A stretch of 64,000 nucleotides of DNA from Bacteroidia bacterium (GTDB taxonomy: Bacteria; Bacteroidota; Bacteroidia; Flavobacteriales; Flavobacteriaceae), in NCBI GenBank assembly GCA_030427865.1, contig JAUICK010000004.1, positions 62,001-126,000 of the forward strand, read 5' to 3'. This document shows positions 40,495 to 50,378 of the stretch, piece after piece. The notes beneath the pieces were generated by a model. The model had not been told where the DNA came from. It did no database searches and worked only from the letters and a program-made list of their open reading frames with translations. How positions within the stretch are numbered: the first letter of the stretch is position 1; the number at the start of each line of letters is the position of its first letter. Made by a program: the position numbers and the translations under genes.

Positions 40495-43326
40495 TTACTT
40501 TACTTTAAATTCAGATTTTGCTTCACCAATTTTAATCGTATATTTCCCTTTTGGTAAATAATACACATCATTTTTAGCCTTTTTAATATCAGCTTCATTA
40601 TTTGCTTTTTGATACTCTTTTAATCCTTTTTTGGAAAAAGAAACATCATAAGTAGCCTCATTAAAACCCTTATCTGTACTTACATAAAAAGTGTTTACAT
40701 TAACATCTCCTGCATAAATGGCAACACTTACTTTTCTATTTGTATTTGTATAAAAAGGAATGCTAATTTTTGGTGTATTTGGTTTTAACCATTTGCTCCA
40801 AGAACTTCCCCAGTTTCTACTTTTTCTAATAGATTCAACATCAAAAATGTGTACTGATTTAGCAGTCAACTCATCTGTCATTAATTGTAAAGGAGCAATA
40901 TTGGCTCTGTACAAACTACGTCCGTGAGTACCAATTATTAAATGTTTTGCTGTAGGCTGAATCACCAAATCGTGTACTGCAACACTGGGTAAATTCTTGC
41001 TAAAAGCTTCCCAAGATTGCCCTCGATTAAAGGAAACATACAACCCATTATCGGTACCTAAATACAATAGATTTTCGTTTTCTGAGTCTTCTTTTATCAC
41101 ATTTACTGGTGATGTTGGAATGTTATTGCTGATGTTTTTCCAAGTTGACCCATAATCATCAGACACATACACATAGGTTGTAAAATCATCAAAACGATAA
41201 CCATTTAAGGTTGCATAAACTCTTTCTTTTTTAAACTTTGATGCGACCACTCTAGACACCCACAAATGCTGTGGCAAGTTGTTAGAAATTCTCGTCCAAC
41301 TTCCTCCTCCGTTTTTAGTAACATTGATGTATCCATCATCTGAACCTACATAAATTAATCCGAATTGAAATGGAGATTCAGAAATGGTAGTTAACGTTCC
41401 GTAAGCCACATTTCCTTTTTTTCCGCCAGTGGTTAAATCATCAGAAATTGTTTCCCAATCATCACCTTTATTTAGAGAACGATGTAATTTATTGCCTCCT
41501 AAATATAAAATATCTTGATTGTGTTTCGACAATAAAATAGGTGTTTGCCAATTGAATCTGTATGGATTTTCTCCTAAAGTATGTTTCGGTTGAATGTATT
41601 TATTTTTGCCTGATGCTCTATCAATTCTAAAATAATTTCCAAACTGATATCCTGTGTAAACAATATTTGGGTTTCTATCATCAACCTGAACTTGCATTCC
41701 ATCTCCACCCATAATGGATTCATACGGATTTTGCCCAGATTGATGCCAACGCTTGTTAATTCTGGCGTTATGATTGGCTACCCAAACACCATTATCTTGC
41801 AAACCTCCATACACTTTATAGTTTTTTTGATTGTCTGCATACACAGAATAAAATTGTCCAACTGCAGGGTCGTTTAATTTTATCCAGCTTTCTCCATCAT
41901 CGTAAGTAAGGTTTAATCCACCATCATTTCCATTTAAAATATGACCCGATTTTTTAGGATTTACCCATAATGCTTGATGATCTGCGTGCACGTTTTCTTT
42001 GCTAATCGATTTGAATGTTTTTCCTCCATCTTTCGATTTTAAAATAGGAACACCCAAAACATAAATTCCGTTTTCGTTCTGTAAATCCACGCGAATTTCT
42101 CCAAAATAATATCCATAAGAATAATACAAATCGTCTAAATAACCTTCGTGTGTTTTTTTCCAAGATTTTCCTCCATTAGAGGTTTTAAAAACCTCAGCGC
42201 CAACCACAGGTGTATCAAACAAAAGAGAATTTGCATCTTCAAGATACTTCGCCAAATCAATGGGTTTTACAGAACCTACCCTTACCATTTGCTTCACATT
42301 TTCTGCTCTGTATTTTTCTTGAAATCCGTTTGTTTTTAAATAAGTATTCAGTTTTTTATCAGATAATTTTAAAAAGTCTGCAGAAGACATAGTTTTAAAG
42401 TCATCTTTAGTTAATGCTTTTGATGAGGATTTCTTTTTTTTATCCTCTTTTCTTCTAAACTGGCTATCATGAAAAGCATAAACTGTATCTTCATTAAAAA
42501 CGGCTAATCCAATTCTACCTACTCCACTACCTTCTGGAAAACCATTTCTTTCAGATATTTTTTTCCAAGAATTTCCTGCATCTGTACTTTTATAAATGGC
42601 AGAATTACTTCCATCACCATCAAAATTCCAAGCTTTACGTTCACGTTCCCAAGAAGCTGCATACATCACGTTAAAATTATTGGGTGCAAAAGCAACATCA
42701 ATAATTCCTGTATCTTGATTTACAAAAAGTGTTTTCGACCAAGTTTTTCCACCATCTATGGTTTTAAAAACACCTCTTTCTTGATTTGAGGAATACAAAT
42801 GCCCAATAACACCAACCACCACTTCATTTGTATTAGTAGGATTGATGACAATTCTACTAATATGATGCGAATCTGTTAGCCCAATATTTGCCCAAGTTTT
42901 TCCCCCATCTGTAGATTTTAGCATTCCAATTCCTGCATAACTTGAGCGAGAAGAATTCTTTTCTCCTGTACCAACCCAAATGGTTTTTGAGTTCCAATCT
43001 ACAGCAATGTCTCCTATGTTTTGAGTTGGAGAATTATCTAAAATGGGGGTAAAAGTAGTTCCGTTATTATTTGTGTACCACAATCCTCCAGAAGCGTAAC
43101 CTACGTAAAATTCAGTTGGATTTTCTGGGTTAACATCCACATCTGCAACACGTCCGCTCATTACAGTTGGACCAATATTGGTAAAGTTTACGTTTTTTAC
43201 TAATGATGATTGCATCATCATAGATTTCTTCTCTAAAGATTGTTGAATAACTTCAGCGTTTGTGGAGGTCTGTGCTAAAATGGATGTTGAAAAACAAAGT
43301 AACAGGAATTGAAAAAGAGATTTCAT
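40495..43326 (-). CDS. Sortilin/VPS10-like BNR-repeat exoprotein
   Basis: A 943-residue exported protein with a signal peptide ending in ILAQ. It contains about ten Asp-box (BNR) motifs such as STDGGKTW, TIDGGKTW, STDAGNSW, TSNGGKSW, SKDGGKTF, SDDYGSTW and SFNRGQSW, which form a beta-propeller like sortilin/VPS10 and sialidase-fold proteins. No sialidase catalytic set is evident, so binding rather than hydrolysis is likely. There is no T9SS sorting domain at the C-terminus. It shares a transcript with the small lipoprotein at 39994. Confidence 0.88.
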   Translation of the reverse strand: MKSLFQFLLLCFSTSILAQTSTNAEVIQQSLEKKSMMMQSSLVKNVNFTNIGPTVMSGRVADVDVNPENPTEFYVGYASGGLWYTNNNGTTFTPILDNSPTQNIGDIAVDWNSKTIWVGTGEKNSSRSSYAGIGMLKSTDGGKTWANIGLTDSHHISRIVINPTNTNEVVVGVIGHLYSSNQERGVFKTIDGGKTWSKTLFVNQDTGIIDVAFAPNNFNVMYAASWERERKAWNFDGDGSNSAIYKSTDAGNSWKKISERNGFPEGSGVGRIGLAVFNEDTVYAFHDSQFRRKEDKKKKSSSKALTKDDFKTMSSADFLKLSDKKLNTYLKTNGFQEKYRAENVKQMVRVGSVKPIDLAKYLEDANSLLFDTPVVGAEVFKTSNGGKSWKKTHEGYLDDLYYSYGYYFGEIRVDLQNENGIYVLGVPILKSKDGGKTFKSISKENVHADHQALWVNPKKSGHILNGNDGGLNLTYDDGESWIKLNDPAVGQFYSVYADNQKNYKVYGGLQDNGVWVANHNARINKRWHQSGQNPYESIMGGDGMQVQVDDRNPNIVYTGYQFGNYFRIDRASGKNKYIQPKHTLGENPYRFNWQTPILLSKHNQDILYLGGNKLHRSLNKGDDWETISDDLTTGGKKGNVAYGTLTTISESPFQFGLIYVGSDDGYINVTKNGGGSWTRISNNLPQHLWVSRVVASKFKKERVYATLNGYRFDDFTTYVYVSDDYGSTWKNISNNIPTSPVNVIKEDSENENLLYLGTDNGLYVSFNRGQSWEAFSKNLPSVAVHDLVIQPTAKHLIIGTHGRSLYRANIAPLQLMTDELTAKSVHIFDVESIRKSRNWGSSWSKWLKPNTPKISIPFYTNTNRKVSVAIYAGDVNVNTFYVSTDKGFNEATYDVSFSKKGLKEYQKANNEADIKKAKNDVYYLPKGKYTIKIGEAKSEFKVK

Positions 43327-43426
43327 AAGTTGGATAGTTTAATTTGAAGTGTTGAAATTACCATTTGTATTTCCATTTTCAAAATCTTTAACACAAATTA
43401 AGAAACCCAACCAATTTTAAAGGGTG

Positions 43427-43434
43427 TATCTTTG
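43427..43434 (+). promoter_or_regulatory. -7 element TATCTTTG before the RNA helicase gene
   Basis: TATCTTTG fits TAnnTTTG and leaves a 45-nt leader to the ATG at 43480. The longer leader is in keeping with post-transcriptional control seen for cold-inducible helicases, but no such element is obvious. Confidence 0.55.
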
Positions 43435-43479
43435 ACCACAGAATTAAGTTACATAAAACTCAATTCTTAAAAAAATTTT

Positions 43480-44796
43480 ATGACATTTAAAGAATTAGGT
43501 TTATCCAGTGCTATTTTAAAAGCTGTTGAAGAAAAAGGATACACCAAACCATCACACATACAAGAAAAAGCAATTCCACCAATTTTAGAAGGTAAAGATA
43601 TTTTAGCTTCTGCACAAACTGGAACAGGAAAAACAGCGGGTTTTACCTTACCTGTTTTGCAATATTTATCAGAAACCAAACACCCAAAATACAGACCTTT
43701 GCGTGCTTTAGTACTAACACCAACAAGAGAATTAGCTGCACAAGTTTATGATAATGTAAGAGAATACAGTAAATATGTAAATATAAAATCTGCTGTAGTT
43801 TTTGGCGGTGTAAATGCGAAACCACAAATTGCAACCTTGCGAAAAGGGGTAGATATTTTAGTGGCAACTCCTGGTAGGTTATTGGATTTACACGACCAAA
43901 AAGCAGTTTCTTTTAAGCGAATTGATGTTTTAATTTTGGATGAAGCGGATAGAATGTTAGATATGGGTTTTGTAAGAGACATCAACAAATTGATAAGCTT
44001 TATGCCCGCAAAACGTCAGAATTTGATGTTTTCTGCAACTTTTTCTAAAGACATTAAGAAATTGGCAGAAGGGATTTTAAGAAATCCTATTTCTGTTGAG
44101 GCAACTCCGCAAAATTCTACTGCAAAAAAAGTAACACACAGTGTTTTTAAGGTTGATAAAAACAGAAAAACAGAGTTCACCATCAAACTGATTAAAGACA
44201 ACAACTGGAATCAAGTGTTGATTTTTACACGCACAAAACACGGTGCCAACAGATTGACTCAAAAATTGATAAAATCTAAAATTTCTGCTGCTGCCATTCA
44301 CGGAAATAAAAGTCAGGGTGCAAGAACCAAAGCATTGAAGAATTTTAAAGAAAATTCAATCAAAATTTTAGTGGCTACAGATATTGCTGCTCGTGGTTTA
44401 GACATTCCTTTATTGCCTCACGTAATCAATTACGAATTGCCAAATGTACCAGAAGACTATGTGCATAGAATTGGTAGAACAGGAAGGGCTGGTGCCGCTG
44501 GAGAAGCCATTTCTTTAGTTTGTAGTGAAGAAGTAGAGTATCAAAAAGAAATTGAAAAGCTTCTAAATGAAAAATTAAAATCTACCATTGTAGAAGGTTT
44601 TGAACCTACAGATACTGCACCTCCCAAAAGAGCAGCTACTCAAAGTAAAGGGTCTTTTGGTAAAAAGAAAAAAGTTTCAAATTCAAATTCTTCTCAAGGG
44701 AATAAGCCTAAAAGAAAACCGCATTTTAAAGGAAATAAACCAAAAAGTTCTTTTGGAAGAGGTAGAACTGATGCTCCTAAAAAGAAACGTTTTTAA
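43480..44796 (+). CDS. DEAD-box RNA helicase, RhlE type
   Basis: A 438-residue ATP-dependent RNA helicase. Motifs in order: Q motif ([12 protein letters not shown]), I AQTGTGKT, Ia [15 protein letters not shown] at ~151, [27 protein letters not shown] and [10 protein letters not shown]. The tail from ~370 is basic and low-complexity ([19 protein letters not shown]), an RNA-binding extension common in RhlE. It acts in ribosome assembly, RNA decay or cold adaptation. A -7 element TATCTTTG lies at 43427-43434. Confidence 0.96.
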   Translation: MTFKELGLSSAILKAVEEKGYTKPSHIQEKAIPPILEGKDILASAQTGTGKTAGFTLPVLQYLSETKHPKYRPLRALVLTPTRELAAQVYDNVREYSKYVNIKSAVVFGGVNAKPQIATLRKGVDILVATPGRLLDLHDQKAVSFKRIDVLILDEADRMLDMGFVRDINKLISFMPAKRQNLMFSATFSKDIKKLAEGILRNPISVEATPQNSTAKKVTHSVFKVDKNRKTEFTIKLIKDNNWNQVLIFTRTKHGANRLTQKLIKSKISAAAIHGNKSQGARTKALKNFKENSIKILVATDIAARGLDIPLLPHVINYELPNVPEDYVHRIGRTGRAGAAGEAISLVCSEEVEYQKEIEKLLNEKLKSTIVEGFEPTDTAPPKRAATQSKGSFGKKKKVSNSNSSQGNKPKRKPHFKGNKPKSSFGRGRTDAPKKKRF

Positions 44797-44823
44797 GATA
44801 ATTTTTGTTGGTAATTTAATTGT

Positions 44824-44831
44824 TACATTTG
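44824..44831 (+). promoter_or_regulatory. -7 element TACATTTG of the aminopeptidase P gene
   Basis: TACATTTG lies 20 nt before the ATG at 44852. Confidence 0.5.
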
Positions 44832-44851
44832 TGTATTAAATTCAATCACAA

Positions 44852-46144
44852 ATGAAATATCAACCAATAAATTCAGAACTTTTTATAAAAAACCGTAAAA
44901 ACTTTATGGCGCAAATGCAACCAAAAAGTATAGCCGTTTTTAACTCTAATGACATTTATCCAATAAGTGCAGATAGTACAATGCCTTTCGAGCAACATAG
45001 AGATATTTTTTATTTATCTGGTGTAGATCAAGAAGAAAGTGTACTTTTTTTGTTTCCAGATTGCCCAAATAAAAACTTACGTGAAGTATTGTTTGTTAGA
45101 GAAACCAATGAGCATATTGCTATTTGGGAAGGTGAAAAATTAACCAAAGAAGCTGCGACTAAAACAAGCGGAATAAAAACCATCTACTGGTTGCAAGATT
45201 TAGAAAAAATCTTGTTCGAAATGAGTACGTATGCTGATACTTTTTATATCAATACCAATGAGCATTACAGAGCCAATGTAGAAACTGAAACCAGAGAAGA
45301 TCGTTTTACAAAATGGTTATTGGCTAAATATCCTGCGCATTCTGTGGCAAAAAGCAATCCTATTTTACAGCGTTTGCGATCTGTGAAAGATCAAATTGAA
45401 TTGGATTTAATGCAACACGCCTGTAATATTACCGAAAAAGGTTTTAGACGAATTTTAAACTTTGTAAAACCAAATGTTTGGGAATATGAAATTGAAGCAG
45501 AATTGTTGCACGAATTTGTAAAAAATCGCTCTAAAGGATTTGCATACACACCAATAATCGCCTCAGGAAATAATGCCAATGTGTTGCATTATATAGAAAA
45601 CAATCAACAGTGTAAAAGTGGCGATTTAATTTTGTTTGATATTGCTGCTGAATATGCGAATTACAAAAGTGATTTGAGTAGAACAATTCCTGTTTCAGGG
45701 AAATTTTCTGATAGACAAAAAGCAGTTTACAATGCTGTAAATCACGTAAAAAAAGAAGCTACAAAAATGCTACTTCCTGGAACTTTATGGGCAGCATATC
45801 ATGTAGAAGTTGGTAAAATAATGACTTCAGAATTATTAAAATTAGGTTTAATTGATAAAGCTGATGTTCAAAATGAAGATCCAAATTGGCCTGCATATAA
45901 AAAGTATTTTATGCACGGAACAAGCCATCATATTGGTTTAGATACGCACGATTATGGACTTTTACACGAGCCAATGCAACCCAATATGGTGTTTACTGTA
46001 GAACCAGGAATTTACATTCCAGATGAAGGTTTTGGCATACGTTTAGAAGATGATGTTGTGATTCAAGAAAAAGGCGAACCTTTTAATTTAATGGAAAACA
46101 TTCCTATTGAAGCTGATGAAATTGAAGAGTTGATGAATCAGTAA
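44852..46144 (+). CDS. pepP: Xaa-Pro aminopeptidase (aminopeptidase P, M24B)
   Basis: A 430-residue cytosolic metallopeptidase that removes N-terminal residues preceding Pro. The N-terminal AMP_N domain (~1-140) is followed by the pita-bread catalytic domain. Metal ligands lie in LILFDIAAEYANYKSDLSRT (two Asp), HGTSHHIGLDTHD (His), FTVEPGIYIP (Glu) and GIRLEDDVVI (Glu). It complements the prolyl oligopeptidase and M13 peptidase nearby in peptide breakdown, although it has no export signal. Confidence 0.95.
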   Translation: MKYQPINSELFIKNRKNFMAQMQPKSIAVFNSNDIYPISADSTMPFEQHRDIFYLSGVDQEESVLFLFPDCPNKNLREVLFVRETNEHIAIWEGEKLTKEAATKTSGIKTIYWLQDLEKILFEMSTYADTFYINTNEHYRANVETETREDRFTKWLLAKYPAHSVAKSNPILQRLRSVKDQIELDLMQHACNITEKGFRRILNFVKPNVWEYEIEAELLHEFVKNRSKGFAYTPIIASGNNANVLHYIENNQQCKSGDLILFDIAAEYANYKSDLSRTIPVSGKFSDRQKAVYNAVNHVKKEATKMLLPGTLWAAYHVEVGKIMTSELLKLGLIDKADVQNEDPNWPAYKKYFMHGTSHHIGLDTHDYGLLHEPMQPNMVFTVEPGIYIPDEGFGIRLEDDVVIQEKGEPFNLMENIPIEADEIEELMNQ

Positions 46145-46162
46145 TTATATAAGTACAAACAC

Positions 46163-46192
46163 AAAGGCGAGTTAAAAAACTCGCCTTTTTTT
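46163..46192. terminator. Bidirectional terminator between pepP and hydrolase genes
   Basis: AAAGGCGAGTT (46163-46173) pairs with AACTCGCCTTT (46178-46188), followed by a T run that reaches the convergent gene end. Confidence 0.88.
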
Positions 46193-46973
46193 ATGCCAAA
46201 GAATGAATAAACCCAATCGTTTGATTGTTAAATGTTTCTGGTTGCTCTACATTAACCACATGACCACATTTTTCAATAACAAAAAGTGATGCTTTTTTAT
46301 GCAGTTTTACAATGTTTTTAATAGATGGTAAAAACAAATGATCTTCTGAACCCATTACATATAACGTAGGAATTTTAATGTCTTTTGTTCTAAAAAAGCG
46401 CAATAATGGATTGATTTCTGATGTCAATTTAAACCATCGAATGAATTCTTTTTGATATAGTTTCTTTGCTTCGTTTACAAATAACAACCTCGATTTTTTA
46501 TGATTTTTCTTAGGCATAATAATAAATGCAAAGAATTTGTATAACAACATATAAGGCACTACAGATTTGAAAATAACGCCTAATTTCATCAAGATTTGAG
46601 AGCGAATATTCAACTTAATAATGGCACCACCCATAATCATACTTTGCACTAATTCTGGTCTTTTTTCTGCTAAATTTCTTATTAAAATGGTTCCTAAAGA
46701 AATACCAATAAAATGCGATTTTTCAATTTTTAAGTGTTCTATAACCTCAACAATATCGTTTGTAATCGAATCAAAAGTATATTTCAGATTAAATGTATCT
46801 TTTAAAGTAGGTTTGCTATTTCCATGACCACGTAAATCTAAAATCAATACATTAAAATGCTTTTTAAAATCTCTAACTTGTTTATACCAAATAGAACTGC
46901 TTCCTCCTGCTCCATGTACAAAAGTTACCCATTCTTTAGAAATTGTATGTGGATATGAATAATAGTTTAACAA
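46191..46973 (-). CDS. Alpha/beta-fold hydrolase
   Basis: A 260-residue hydrolase. Oxyanion motif VTFVHGAGGSSS, nucleophile elbow GISLGTI, acid in YVMGSEDHLFLP, and catalytic His in IEKCGHVVNVEQP. The nucleophile Ser lies in SHFIGISLGTILIRNLA. I place the start at the TTG at 46973 (LNYYSYPHTISKEW). The frame extends to a TTG at 47000, but that codon lies inside the likely -7 element TATTTTTG (46998-47005, minus). The substrate is unknown; the family includes esterases and C-C hydrolases. Confidence 0.82.
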   Translation of the reverse strand: MLNYYSYPHTISKEWVTFVHGAGGSSSIWYKQVRDFKKHFNVLILDLRGHGNSKPTLKDTFNLKYTFDSITNDIVEVIEHLKIEKSHFIGISLGTILIRNLAEKRPELVQSMIMGGAIIKLNIRSQILMKLGVIFKSVVPYMLLYKFFAFIIMPKKNHKKSRLLFVNEAKKLYQKEFIRWFKLTSEINPLLRFFRTKDIKIPTLYVMGSEDHLFLPSIKNIVKLHKKASLFVIEKCGHVVNVEQPETFNNQTIGFIHSLA

Positions 46974-46997
46974 AAAATATAATTTAAAAACAAGTAG

Positions 46998-47005
46998 CAA
47001 AAATA
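46998..47005 (-). promoter_or_regulatory. -7 element TATTTTTG of the hydrolase gene
   Basis: Minus-strand TATTTTTG, 24 nt upstream of the proposed TTG start at 46973. It overlaps the upstream-most possible start. Confidence 0.5.
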
Positions 47006-47116
47006 ACCTATTTTATTTTGTTGCAACTGAGTTTCATTATTATCTCTTTTCTTTTTAAAAAGAATCGCCTAACAAATATCAGTTTTTTCTTTTTTGATTT
47101 TTTGTAAATTGCCGAA

Positions 47117-47917
47117 ATGGAAAAATCAACATCAGAAAACAAAAAACAAAAGAAGTTCAATTACGAGAAAGAACTTGCAAAATTGCATACAGAATTGGTA
47201 CATATGCAAGAGTGGGTAAAAAATAAAGGGTTAAAAGTTGTTATAATTTTTGAAGGAAGAGATGCTTCTGGAAAAGGAGGAACCATTAAGCGCTTTACAG
47301 AACCATTAAATCCAAGAATTTGCAAAGTGGTTGCCTTAGGAGTTCCTACAGAAAGAGAAAAATCGCAATGGTATTTTCAGCGTTATGTGCAATACTTACC
47401 TGCTGCTGGAGAAATTGTTTTGTTTGATAGAAGTTGGTACAACAGAGCGGGTGTAGAAAAAGTAATGGGTTTTTGTACAGATGATGAATATGATGAATTT
47501 TTACGTTCTTGTCCTGAATTTGAACGTATGTTGGTGCGTTCTGGAATTATCGTTTTAAAATATTGGTTTTCTGTAAGTGATGAAGAGCAAGAAAGACGCT
47601 TTAAAAACCGTATTTCTAATCCTCTTAAAAGGTGGAAATTTAGTCCTATGGATTTAGAATCTCGTTCACGATGGATGGAATATTCTAAAGCTAAAGATCA
47701 AATGTTTGCACATACAGACACGAAACAAGCGCCATGGTTTGTGGTAAATTCAGACAATAAAAAGAAAGCAAGATTAAACTGTATTAGTCATGTTTTGAGT
47801 AAAATTCCGTACGAGAAAATGAATATTAAACCAATTGAATTACCTCCATTACCAGATAATAAAGCGTATGTTAGGCCTCCATTGGATTATCAAACTTTTG
47901 TTCCAGAAAAGTTTTAA
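47117..47917 (+). CDS. ppk2: Polyphosphate kinase 2
   Basis: A 266-residue PPK2-family enzyme that transfers phosphate between polyphosphate and nucleotides. Walker A is GRDASGKGG (~49), and Walker B/lid residues are VLFDRSWYNRAGVEKVMGF (~107-125). Family-typical stretches are SQWYFQRYVQYLPAAGEIV and EQERRFKNRISNPLKRWKFSPMD. Single-domain length suggests ADP or GDP phosphorylation (class I type), which the sequence alone cannot prove. An AraC-type gene follows 23 bp later, so the two may share a transcript. Confidence 0.95.
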   Translation: MEKSTSENKKQKKFNYEKELAKLHTELVHMQEWVKNKGLKVVIIFEGRDASGKGGTIKRFTEPLNPRICKVVALGVPTEREKSQWYFQRYVQYLPAAGEIVLFDRSWYNRAGVEKVMGFCTDDEYDEFLRSCPEFERMLVRSGIIVLKYWFSVSDEEQERRFKNRISNPLKRWKFSPMDLESRSRWMEYSKAKDQMFAHTDTKQAPWFVVNSDNKKKARLNCISHVLSKIPYEKMNIKPIELPPLPDNKAYVRPPLDYQTFVPEKF

Positions 47918-47940
47918 CTTTACTTTTTTAAAATGATTGC

Positions 47941-48807
47941 GTGTCAGGAAAAATAGAAAAATATGATTTTAAAAACGGACTTCTTCACGGGTTCGAAATC
48001 ATTGATTTATCTGAACTTTATCAAACCAACTTCGAGCAAATAACATCGCCTCATCGTTTAAAGTTTTATCAGATTTTATGGTTTAAAAAAGGAACTTCTA
48101 AACATTGGGTAGATTTTAAAAATTTAGATATTGCACCCAATACCTTACTTTTTGTAAATAAAAATAGTGTTCAATATTTTGATAAAAATGGATATCCTAA
48201 AGGAAAAGTAATTTTATTTACAGACGATTTTTTCTGTAAAACCAAAACAGATACAGCATATTTAAAAAGCTCAATTTTATTTAATGATTTATTCTCGACC
48301 CCAAAATTTAAAGTAGAAAATGAATCTTTAAGCCTTCAAAAAATATTCAATCAAATTCTAACAGAATTCGAGCAACCAAAAGATAATTATCAAGCAGATA
48401 TTCTCAGAAATCATCTTAAAAACTTTTTACTTCATTCAGAAAGAGAGCGAAAAAACAAAGATTTTATAGCAATTAAAAAAGACAATAATCTTACTGTGGT
48501 AATGACGTTTAAAGAGTTATTAGAAAATAACTTTATACAACATAAAAATGTTTCTTTTTATTGTAAGCAAATGCACATTACCGCAAAAAAATTAAATTCT
48601 GCAACAGCAAAAATATTAGATACTTCTCCTAAAAGTATTATTATAAATAGAATTCTTTTAGAAGCTAAAAGGTTATTAGTTTGCACACAGAAAAGCACTA
48701 AAGATATTGCTTACTCTCTTGATTTTGAAGAAGCTACCAACTTTATTAAGTTTTTTAAAAAACAACTTAACACTACACCTTTAGCTTTTAGAGAAAACGT
48801 TAAATAA
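47941..48807 (+). CDS. AraC-family transcriptional regulator (GTG start)
   Basis: A 288-residue regulator. The N-terminal cupin-like domain (HRLKFYQILWFKKGTSKHWVDFKNLDI) is followed by a C-terminal HTH_AraC domain (~190-287) with FYCKQMHITAKKLNSATAKILDTSPKSIIINRIL and STKDIAYSLDFEEATNFIKFFKKQLNTTPLAFRE. The only plausible start is GTG at 47941, because no in-frame ATG precedes the domain. The second HTH has lost the usual G-F after ..IA..L (SLDFEEATNF), a mild divergence. It is a paralogue in layout of the regulator at 53028. Confidence 0.85.
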   Translation: MSGKIEKYDFKNGLLHGFEIIDLSELYQTNFEQITSPHRLKFYQILWFKKGTSKHWVDFKNLDIAPNTLLFVNKNSVQYFDKNGYPKGKVILFTDDFFCKTKTDTAYLKSSILFNDLFSTPKFKVENESLSLQKIFNQILTEFEQPKDNYQADILRNHLKNFLLHSERERKNKDFIAIKKDNNLTVVMTFKELLENNFIQHKNVSFYCKQMHITAKKLNSATAKILDTSPKSIIINRILLEAKRLLVCTQKSTKDIAYSLDFEEATNFIKFFKKQLNTTPLAFRENVK

Positions 48808-48821
48808 GTAGATAAGTATTG

Positions 48822-49685
48822 TCAGTTAATTTCTAACTTATACCCAACTCCATGAATATTTACCAATTTAATAGAACTGTCTTCTTGTAGTTTTTTTCTA
48901 AGCTTAGAAATATAGGTATCTAAACTTCTCCCCACAATTACGCCATTATCTTCCCAAACTCTTTTGGTTAATTCTTCTCTTTTAACAACCTGATTTGGGG
49001 TAACAATAAAAATAGCCAACAACTCGCACTCTTTTTTAGACAAAGCAATTTCTTTTGCTTTTTTTACCAATTTATTTTGTTCTGGATAAAAAATAAAACT
49101 TCCTAAAACGGTTTGGTTAGCAACAACGTTTTCTACATTACTTTGCTTTTTCTTAAGAAATAAATTTCTAAAAACAATTCCTAAAAAAATAACTCCTAAA
49201 ATATAAAGCAAGTAGTTAACATTTGGTTTTGAGGCGTTTTTTTCTAAAAATTGTACGTCAATCAAATAACATTTTCTTGGTAAAATTCTTCCAGCACAAG
49301 GAATAATTGTTTTTTCTTTTTCAGCATTTATTTCATAACTATAAGAAACCTCATTATCTAAACATTGAATAACTTCTACTCGGTAGTTTTTTGACAAAGT
49401 TAATTTTTCAAGATTTTTTTTTACAATTTTAACTAAAACACTTGGCTCAAAACTTAGTTGTTTTTCAAAAGAAATTTGGTATTTCTGTTCTGTAATTTTC
49501 TTAACAGGCAAAATTAACGTTGTAGAATCTTGATTAGAAAGTAGTAATTGGTTTCCAACTTGTCTTAACGCAATTTTTGCTCGTTTAGAAAAATCATTGT
49601 TATTATATTCTGGAGAATAAAAACCCCACAAAACAAAAGCTAAAACAATTAAAAAAACACCAGAAAAAAACTCTTTTGCATTCAT
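48822..49685 (-). CDS. Membrane-anchored ToxR-like winged-helix regulator
   Basis: A 287-residue protein of unusual layout. An N-terminal membrane helix (FFSGVFLIVLAFVLWGF) is followed by a ~130-residue periplasmic domain, a second helix (YLLYILGVIFLGIVFRNLF, ~165-185) and a C-terminal OmpR/PhoB-type winged helix (~200-287, NKLVKKAKEIALSKKECELLAIFIV through GRSLDTYISKLRKKL and IHGVGYKLEI). The DNA-binding domain is at the C-terminus, opposite to Vibrio ToxR. It has no receiver domain, so it probably senses periplasmic signals directly. The start is MNAKEFFSG at 49685. It is divergent from the YceI operon. Confidence 0.85.
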   Translation of the reverse strand: MNAKEFFSGVFLIVLAFVLWGFYSPEYNNNDFSKRAKIALRQVGNQLLLSNQDSTTLILPVKKITEQKYQISFEKQLSFEPSVLVKIVKKNLEKLTLSKNYRVEVIQCLDNEVSYSYEINAEKEKTIIPCAGRILPRKCYLIDVQFLEKNASKPNVNYLLYILGVIFLGIVFRNLFLKKKQSNVENVVANQTVLGSFIFYPEQNKLVKKAKEIALSKKECELLAIFIVTPNQVVKREELTKRVWEDNGVIVGRSLDTYISKLRKKLQEDSSIKLVNIHGVGYKLEIN

Positions 49686-49722
49686 ATAAATACAAATAAC
49701 CAACATTTCTATTAATTTTTAC

Positions 49723-49758
49723 AAGTGTTGACACTTCTTTTACATTTTTTTGACACTT
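49723..49758 (+). promoter_or_regulatory. Two TTGACACTT repeats facing the YceI operon
   Basis: TTGACACTT occurs at 49728-49736 and 49750-49758, 22 bp apart, i.e. about two helical turns. The first copy is part of the palindrome AAGTGT-TG-ACACTT (49723-49736). OmpR-type winged helices bind direct repeats on one DNA face, so this is a good candidate operator for the adjacent ToxR-like regulator. Confidence 0.5.
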
Positions 49759-49810
49759 TTTTCAACTGCTAAAAATAGTTTTACCCAATAATCATTAAAA
49801 CCTCAAAAAA

Positions 49811-50374
49811 ATGAAAAAAACATTCTTTGTATTCATAATCGTACTAAACATAAGTTCAACTGCACTCTCGCAAGAAAAATTATCTATAAATATTCAAAAA
49901 AGCACAATAAAATGGCTTGGAGAATACACTTTTTATTTTGGTGGACATGATGGTTTTATAAAATTTAAAGAAGGTTATTTTATCAAAGAAAATGATATAA
50001 TTACTGGTGGAGAATTTATAATTGATATGCATTCGATTACAAATACAGACATTACAGACAAAAAAGGAAACAAAAGTTTGGTAAAGCATTTAAAAGATCC
50101 CGATTTTTTTGATGTTAAAAAATTCCCTTTGGCTAAATTGGTAATTACCAAAACCAAATATTTTGAAGATAAAACAATAAGAATTTACGGAAACCTTACT
50201 TTAAAAGGAATCACTAAATCAATACGGTTTTCTGCAACCCCAAATTATAAAGAAAAAAGCTTAAGCGCAAGGTTTAAAATTGATAGAAAAGAATGGAATG
50301 TTAATTACCAAAGTAAATTTAAAGATGGTGCCATTTCTGATGCCATTGGTTTTGAAGTTCAAATAAAATTATAG
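49811..50374 (+). CDS. YceI-family exported lipid-binding protein
   Basis: A 187-residue protein with a signal peptide (FIIVLNISSTALSQ) and a lipocalin-like YceI barrel. Typical motifs are STIKWLGEYTFYFGGHDGFIKFKEG, GGEFIIDMHSI, HLKDPDFFDVKKFPLAKLVI, YGNLTLKGITKSIRFSA and AISDAIGFEVQIKL. YceI proteins bind isoprenoid-type lipids in the periplasm. It is the first gene of an operon with two small paralogous exported proteins (4-5 bp gaps) and is divergent from the ToxR-like regulator. Confidence 0.92.
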   Translation: MKKTFFVFIIVLNISSTALSQEKLSINIQKSTIKWLGEYTFYFGGHDGFIKFKEGYFIKENDIITGGEFIIDMHSITNTDITDKKGNKSLVKHLKDPDFFDVKKFPLAKLVITKTKYFEDKTIRIYGNLTLKGITKSIRFSATPNYKEKSLSARFKIDRKEWNVNYQSKFKDGAISDAIGFEVQIKL

Positions 50375-50378
50375 TTTG

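Noticed and set aside
43643..44301. Minus-strand ORFs opposite the RNA helicase
   Set aside because: They are shadows of the helicase reading frame, with low-complexity products.
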